Part shown: positions 36,502 to 42,107 of the stretch, in pieces
Position numbering within the stretch: the first letter of the stretch is position 1
Layout of the letters: the number at the start of each line of letters is the position of its first letter
NCBI GenBank assembly: GCA_028876335.1
Contig: JAGWSG010000232.1
Coordinates: forward strand, 1 to 42,107
Source of the DNA: Acidobacteriota bacterium
Lineage (GTDB): Bacteria > Acidobacteriota > Terriglobia > Terriglobales > Acidobacteriaceae
Length of the DNA: 42,107 nucleotides
Reading direction: 5' to 3'
Notes under the pieces: model-generated
The model's input: the letters and a program-made list of their open reading frames with translations, nothing else
Told to the model about the DNA's origin: nothing
Database searches by the model: none
Translations under genes and position numbers: made by a program

Positions 36502-37200
36502 ATGAACAAACTCTATCCCAGCGCAACTGCCGCACTTGAAGGGCTGGTGAAGGACGGCATGCTGCTTGCCGTTGGCGGTTTCGGCCTATGCGGCATTCCG
36601 GAAGCACTGATAGCCGCGCTGCGTGACACAGGCGTGCGCAACCTCACCGTGGCCAGCAATAACGCCGGTGTGGACGGGTGGGGACTGGGCATCCTGCTTG
36701 AGTCGCGGCAAATCAAGAAAATGATTTCCAGCTACGTGGGCGAAAATGCCGAGTTCGAGCGGCAGTTTCTTGCCGGCGAACTGGAAGTGGAGTTCGCGCC
36801 GCAGGGCACCCTGGCTGAGCGCATGCGCGCCGGCGGAGCAGGCATTCCCGGCTTCTACACGCGGACAGGCTTTGGAACGATTGTGGCCGAGGGTAAGGAG
36901 ACGAAGGAGTTCGACGGGCAGATGTACGTGCTTGAGCGCGGCTTGCGCGCGGACATAGCGCTGGTGAAGGCGTGGAAGGCGGACACGCACGGCAATCTGG
37001 TTTATCGACGCACGGCGCGCAACTTCAATCCGCTGGCAGCCACGTGCGGAAAAGTCACCATTGCAGAAGCGGAGATTGTTGTGGAACCCGGCGCTCTCGA
37101 TCCAGATGAAATTCACACCCCCGGCATCTTTGTACAGCGCGTGGTGCACAACCCAACGCCGGAAAAGCGCATTGAGCGCCGCACCGTAAGGAGCGCCTGA
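36502..37200 (+). CDS. scoA: 3-oxoacid CoA-transferase subunit A
   Basis: Alpha subunit (232 residues) of the heteromeric succinyl-CoA:3-oxoacid CoA-transferase that activates acetoacetate to acetoacetyl-CoA. [26 protein letters not shown] and [16 protein letters not shown] are SCOT A signatures; [10 protein letters not shown] is the CoA-binding glycine loop. An AGGA Shine-Dalgarno lies just before the ATG. It begins 185 nt from the divergent acyl-CoA dehydrogenase gene, and subunit B follows after 2 nt. The acetoacetate released by the HMG-CoA lyase of the divergent cluster is the likely substrate, completing a leucine-to-acetyl-CoA route. Confidence 0.92.
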   Translation: MNKLYPSATAALEGLVKDGMLLAVGGFGLCGIPEALIAALRDTGVRNLTVASNNAGVDGWGLGILLESRQIKKMISSYVGENAEFERQFLAGELEVEFAPQGTLAERMRAGGAGIPGFYTRTGFGTIVAEGKETKEFDGQMYVLERGLRADIALVKAWKADTHGNLVYRRTARNFNPLAATCGKVTIAEAEIVVEPGALDPDEIHTPGIFVQRVVHNPTPEKRIERRTVRSA

Positions 37201-37202
37201 CC

Positions 37203-37838
37203 ATGCCCTGGACACGTAATCAGATGGCGCAGCGCGCAGCAGCCGAGCTTGAAGATAATTTCTACGTAAACCTCGGCATTGGCATGCCCACGCTTGTGGC
37301 GAACTACATTCCCGAGGGCATGACGGTGATTCTGCAGTCGGAAAATGGCCTGCTCGGTATGGGCCCCTATCCGCTGGAGAGTGAAGTGGACGCAGACCTG
37401 ATTAACGCCGGCAAAGAGACGGTGACCGTGCTGCCGGGTGGCTCCATCTTTTCCAGCAGCGACTCCTTCGCCATGATTCGCGGCGGGCATGTGGATCTGA
37501 CAATCCTTGGCGCAATGCAGGTTTCCGAGGACGGCGACCTGGCTAACTGGATGATTCCCGGCAAACGCGTGAAAGGTATGGGCGGAGCCATGGACATTGT
37601 GTGCGGCGTGCGCCGCGTGATTGTACTGATGGAGCACAACGCCAATGACGGCAGCCCTAAGCTTGTGCCGAAATGCACGCTTCCGCTCACCGGCGCAGGT
37701 GTTGTGCATCGCGTGATTACCGATCTTGGCGTGATGGACATTACGCCGACGGGCGTTGAAGTGGTGGAACTTGCCGATGGAGTCACACGCGAGGAGATCA
37801 CGCGACGGTCGGGCGTGCCGGTTCGCTTCGCGATCTGA
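37203..37838 (+). CDS. scoB: 3-oxoacid CoA-transferase subunit B
   Basis: Beta subunit (211 residues) of the same enzyme. The catalytic glutamate that forms the CoA thioester is E47 in [28 protein letters not shown] and [16 protein letters not shown] are SCOT B hallmarks. An AAGGAG Shine-Dalgarno inside the end of scoA serves its ATG. The gene is followed by a short perfect palindrome, CCTCCGCGGAGG (about 37846-37857), without a loop or T-run, so termination before the riboswitch is not evident. Confidence 0.93.
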   Translation: MPWTRNQMAQRAAAELEDNFYVNLGIGMPTLVANYIPEGMTVILQSENGLLGMGPYPLESEVDADLINAGKETVTVLPGGSIFSSSDSFAMIRGGHVDLTILGAMQVSEDGDLANWMIPGKRVKGMGGAMDIVCGVRRVIVLMEHNANDGSPKLVPKCTLPLTGAGVVHRVITDLGVMDITPTGVEVVELADGVTREEITRRSGVPVRFAI

Positions 37839-37919
37839 ACTTGCCTCCGCGGAGGTCTATTCCAATGACAGAAAAATGTCTTCTTGGAGTTGAGGGGTCT
37901 CGCCCTTTATAAACGAGGT

Positions 37920-38190
37920 TGTTGCACAGGCTTCTTTAGTTCCTGAGTCGAGCCCGCATCTGGCCGTCTCCCACCATTCATTGCAATCGTAAGGATTCTC
38001 GGGAAGGCGGTGAAAGTCCGCCACTGCCCCGCAACTGTAAGCGCATTTGCACTCCGTTTCGTCTTTTTTTGAGCGGAAGCACCCATCCGGCAGGCTCGTT
38101 TCGTGGTTCGGCACGAGTCATCATCCACTGGAAATTTCCGGGAAGGATGCCGGCGGCGGCGCAAGTCAGGAGACCGGTCCTTGACGCTTC
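37920..38190 (+). promoter_or_regulatory. Cobalamin riboswitch
   Basis: The core carries GGGAAGGCGGTGAAAGTCCG at 38001, directly followed by CCACTGCCCCGCAACTGTAA to 38040, and, after a variable arm, GGGAAGG (38140-38146) and AAGTCAGGAGACC (38163-38175). These are the conserved blocks of adenosyl-/methyl-cobalamin riboswitches in correct order. The outer limits are approximate. It controls the receptor gene starting at 38228, so expression should fall when B12 is plentiful. It fills the 389-nt gap between scoB and that gene. Confidence 0.95.
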
Positions 38191-38200
38191 CAGCCGCTAA

Positions 38201-38222
38201 CGTTCCGAGGGGAACGGAGGAG
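38201..38222 (+). promoter_or_regulatory. Hairpin abutting the Shine-Dalgarno of the B12-controlled receptor gene
   Basis: CGTTCC-GAGG-GGAACG forms a perfect 6-bp stem whose last G is the first base of the GGAGGAG ribosome-binding site (38216-38222). No T-run follows, so the riboswitch most likely acts on translation initiation, with this hairpin as part of the expression platform. Confidence 0.5.
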
Positions 38223-38227
38223 TTCAT

Positions 38228-40705
38228 ATGCCCGCAATCAGGCACATCCGATGCCTCGCCGCGCTGCTTGTCGCCGCAGCCTGCCTTTCCATCCCATTGC
38301 AAGCTTTTGCAGCCGCGGTGCGCGGCGTCGTCACGGACACCACTGGAATTCCCGTGTCGGGCGCGTCCGTTTCGCTCATCAGCAAGGGGACTGTCGTTTC
38401 GACGACCGTTTCTGGTGCCGACGGCAGCTTTCAGATTCTCAGTGGTACTCAGGGACGCTTTTATCTTGTTGTCACAGCCAAAACCTTTCGCCAGTTGCAG
38501 ACGCCCAGCTTCTTCGCCGGCCGCTTTGACAGCGTAGAGCGCAACCTGGTGCTTGAGCCGGAATGGGTGCGGCAGTCGATTGTGGTTACGGCCACGGGCA
38601 CACCCACGCCACAGGGGCAGACCAGCGAGTCGACATCAGTCATCGGCCCCAACGAACTTGCGCAGAGCGTGGATCTGCCTGGTCTGCTTCGCATCACGCC
38701 CGGAGTCTTCGTTGCACAACTGGGCCAGCGCGGTGCGCAGAGTTCACTGTTTGTGCGCGGCGGCAACTCCACGGCTAACAAGGTTCTGATAGATGGCATT
38801 GACGCCGGCGAACTAGGTGGCCAGTTCGATTTTGGACCCTTCTCCACCACCGGCGTTGAGTCCGTTGAAATTTTTCGTGGAGCGAACTCATCTCTCTACG
38901 GCGCGGACGCAGGCAGCAGCGTTGTAAGCATCACCACGCCGCGCGGAACAACGAGCTATCCCTCGCTCTTCCTCTCCGGTGACGCGGGCAACTTCAACAC
39001 GTCGCACGAGTCCGCGGAGATTGCCGGAGCGCACGGAAAGTATGACTACCTCGGCAACTACAACTGGTTCCAGACAGACAACGATCTGCCGAATGACAAG
39101 TTTCATGTGGGTACGGCCGTGGGTAACTTTGGCTGGCAGCCGCGCGCGAATCTGCAACTACGCGGCACCGTTCACTACGGTGTGGACGCGGCCGGCGTGC
39201 CCAATGCATGGGACTTCTACCACGTTGCCGACGACGCCACGGAAAAGGATCAGGACCTCTACCTGAGCACATCGCTCGAACATCAGACCTCGGAACCATT
39301 CCACAACTTGCTGCGTTATGGTGCGACTCGCAAACGCGAGCAGTATCACCAGTGGTCACAGGCAGGCAGTGGCGATTTCGACGCGTACGGCGACAGTCTT
39401 GGACAGGTCGTCACCATCACAGGCGCGAATGGCTACTCAGTCACGGGGCAGGCCATACTTGATTACGCAGGAACGTACCCGTTCGATGAATCGTTCGTGA
39501 ACAACCGCGATGAGGTTGATTATCAGGGCGATTATCGCGTGACACCGCACCTGTTGGGGCTCTTTGGCTTTCAATACCAGGACGAGCGCGGCGTAGAGCG
39601 CATTCCGTCGTACACGATTGATGAATCCACCGAACGCAGGCAGGAAAACTATCTCGCCGCAGTGCATGGCGACTTCAAGACGCGTTTCTTCTACAACCTC
39701 GGCGGCGCGTTGCAGCATGACACGCTTTACGGCACCACAACAACACCGCGCGCGGGAGCGACGTATTACATCTTCCGTCCTCACGACGGTAAGTTCAGCG
39801 GCACGCGTGTGCAGTTCAACTTTGGCGATGCGGTGCGCGAGCCCAAGTTAAGCGACGAATTTGGTTCACTCTATAAATTTCTCGCAGGCAGCGGCAATCA
39901 AGCTACTGCGCAGCAGCTCGGCATTGGGCCTATTGCAGCACCCACCACGCGGACCTACGAAGCCGGCGTCGAGCAGAGCTTCTTCAACGCGCACATTCTC
40001 TTCCGCACCACATACTTCCACAACCAGTTCGGCAAGGAGATTGAATCTGTTGGCGCACAACTGCTGCCCGGATTGCTTGGGCTATCTGGGAGCAATGAGC
40101 AGGCGCTGATTGATGCTCTAGGCTACTACTACACCTACGATTACGGCGTGTACATGAACACGGAAGCCTTCCGCGCGCAGGGAATTGAAGCCACGCTAGA
40201 AGGCGGCATTGGCCGCAGCATTTTCCTGCGCGGCGGTTACACCTATCTTGACTCGGTGGTGCAGCGGTCGTTCTCCAGCGACAATGAAGCGCTGAACAAC
40301 GGTTACGAACCCACATACAACGGCATTCCCATTGGCGCCTACTCACCACTCAAGGGAGCGCGCCCATTCCGGCGTCCGCCTCATACGGGCTTTATCACAG
40401 CAACCTATTCGAGTCACGGCTTTACCGGCCTCTTCACCGCCGCCTTTGCCAGCCGCAGTGACGACTCGACCTTCCTGACCGATGCGAACTTCGGAACGTC
40501 TCTGCTGCTGCCCAATCGCAATCTTGACCATGGCTACGCACAGCTCACGCTTGGCGAAAGCTACCGGGTGCGCAACTGGATCAGCATCTACACACAAATG
40601 GACAATCTGACCAACGATCAGCACATTGCGCCGCTCGGCTATCCGAGCCTTCCGTATAGTGCGCGCATTGGTCTCAAGTTCCAATGGACCAAGATGAGGA
40701 AGTGA
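38228..40705 (+). CDS. TonB-dependent cobalamin receptor (BtuB-like) with N-terminal carboxypeptidase-regulatory domain
   Basis: Outer-membrane receptor of 825 residues. A signal peptide (1-29) precedes a CarboxypepD_reg-like Ig domain (about 30-110), a TonB-box-like QSIVVTAT (116-123), a plug domain (about 130-240; LPGLLRITPGVFV, FVRGGNSTANKVLIDGI, FRGANSSLYGADAGSSVVSITT) and a barrel. The upstream cobalamin riboswitch makes B12 or a corrinoid the likely ligand; the classic BtuB has no such Ig domain. The C-terminus reads LKFQWTKMRK, so the usual terminal aromatic lies several residues inside. A GGAGGAG Shine-Dalgarno serves the ATG. No BtuCDF or cobalamin-synthesis gene is in the window. 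Confidence 0.92.
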   Translation: MPAIRHIRCLAALLVAAACLSIPLQAFAAAVRGVVTDTTGIPVSGASVSLISKGTVVSTTVSGADGSFQILSGTQGRFYLVVTAKTFRQLQTPSFFAGRFDSVERNLVLEPEWVRQSIVVTATGTPTPQGQTSESTSVIGPNELAQSVDLPGLLRITPGVFVAQLGQRGAQSSLFVRGGNSTANKVLIDGIDAGELGGQFDFGPFSTTGVESVEIFRGANSSLYGADAGSSVVSITTPRGTTSYPSLFLSGDAGNFNTSHESAEIAGAHGKYDYLGNYNWFQTDNDLPNDKFHVGTAVGNFGWQPRANLQLRGTVHYGVDAAGVPNAWDFYHVADDATEKDQDLYLSTSLEHQTSEPFHNLLRYGATRKREQYHQWSQAGSGDFDAYGDSLGQVVTITGANGYSVTGQAILDYAGTYPFDESFVNNRDEVDYQGDYRVTPHLLGLFGFQYQDERGVERIPSYTIDESTERRQENYLAAVHGDFKTRFFYNLGGALQHDTLYGTTTTPRAGATYYIFRPHDGKFSGTRVQFNFGDAVREPKLSDEFGSLYKFLAGSGNQATAQQLGIGPIAAPTTRTYEAGVEQSFFNAHILFRTTYFHNQFGKEIESVGAQLLPGLLGLSGSNEQALIDALGYYYTYDYGVYMNTEAFRAQGIEATLEGGIGRSIFLRGGYTYLDSVVQRSFSSDNEALNNGYEPTYNGIPIGAYSPLKGARPFRRPPHTGFITATYSSHGFTGLFTAAFASRSDDSTFLTDANFGTSLLLPNRNLDHGYAQLTLGESYRVRNWISIYTQMDNLTNDQHIAPLGYPSLPYSARIGLKFQWTKMRK

Positions 40706-40741
40706 TGGCAGAGAGAGAGAGCGACCCTTTTATGTAGCAAT

Positions 40742-40772
40742 AAAAAAATCCCCCGGCCGAAGCCGGGGGATT
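40742..40772 (-). terminator. Intrinsic terminator of groL
   Basis: Perfect 11-bp stem AATCCCCCGGC / GCCGGGGGATT with a 4-nt CGAA loop (TTCG on the minus strand), followed on the minus strand by a run of seven Ts. It lies 38 nt after the groL stop and between convergent genes, so it may also slow plus-strand transcription. Confidence 0.92.
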
Positions 40773-40809
40773 CGCTTTTGCGCGAAGCATTATTCGCCAA
40801 ACGCGCAGC

Positions 40810-42107
<1,298 letters not shown>

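Noticed and set aside
37857-38302. Minus-strand open frames in the scoB-receptor gap
   Set aside because: They lie over the cobalamin riboswitch, which explains the sequence; no coding motif is visible.

Overview
The window looks like chromosomal DNA of an Acidobacteriota member, probably Terriglobales/Acidobacteriaceae (Granulicella-, Terriglobus- or Edaphobacter-like). This is inferred from gene content: a MacB/FtsX-type double permease of the acidobacterial orphan type, an Oar-like TonB-dependent receptor with an N-terminal carboxypeptidase-regulatory domain, several secreted glycoside hydrolases (GH9, GH54, GH97), and a Cys/His-rich small protein of a kind I associate with this phylum. 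No rRNA, tRNA, CRISPR array, integrase or transposase was recognised.

Layout. 1-6.5 kb: 3' part of a GH9 cellulase-type gene, an orphan ABC-type permease, and serB. 6.6-10.1 kb: a very large secreted GH54 arabinofuranosidase whose lamin-tail domain is interrupted twice by repeat blocks. 10.3-11.6 kb: a cation/proton antiporter. 11.7-16.2 kb: a minus-strand housekeeping run, purC - cvpA - Fis-like HTH - HAD phosphatase - lone TPR/secretin protein. 16.3-16.6 kb: a strongly structured, terminator-ended intergenic stretch on the plus strand (candidate ncRNA). 16.8-22.9 kb: a more accessory-looking stretch with a methyltransferase, an Oar-like receptor, and two diverged copies of a small locus (leader plus Cys/His protein) on either side of the receptor, one broken and one intact. 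22.9-26.8 kb: a GH97 glycosidase with a LacI-type operator, and an exported DUF885 metallopeptidase.

26.9-31.6 kb is a 4-hydroxyproline catabolic cluster: two subunits of a D-hydroxyproline dehydrogenase on the plus strand, and a DapA-family deaminase, a DAO-type dehydrogenase subunit and a hydroxyproline 2-epimerase on the minus strand. The last enzyme, alpha-ketoglutarate semialdehyde dehydrogenase, is not in the window. The DUF885 peptidase is divergent from this cluster across a short region containing a perfect palindrome, which suggests peptide breakdown linked to hydroxyproline use. 31.8-37.8 kb is a leucine/branched-chain acyl-CoA and ketone-body cluster: enoyl-CoA hydratase, HMG-CoA lyase, carboxyltransferase subunit and acyl-CoA dehydrogenase on the minus strand, divergent from the two 3-oxoacid CoA-transferase subunits. 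The biotin carboxylase partner is absent. 37.9-40.7 kb is a cobalamin riboswitch followed by a BtuB-like receptor. The window closes with the 3' two-thirds of groL on the minus strand, whose upstream edge does not look like GroEL.

The best candidates for new biology are the duplicated leader/small-protein locus, the structured RNA next to purC, the peptidase-hydroxyproline arrangement and the doubly interrupted lamin-tail domain. Nothing here is a clear-cut novel multi-gene system on sequence reading alone.
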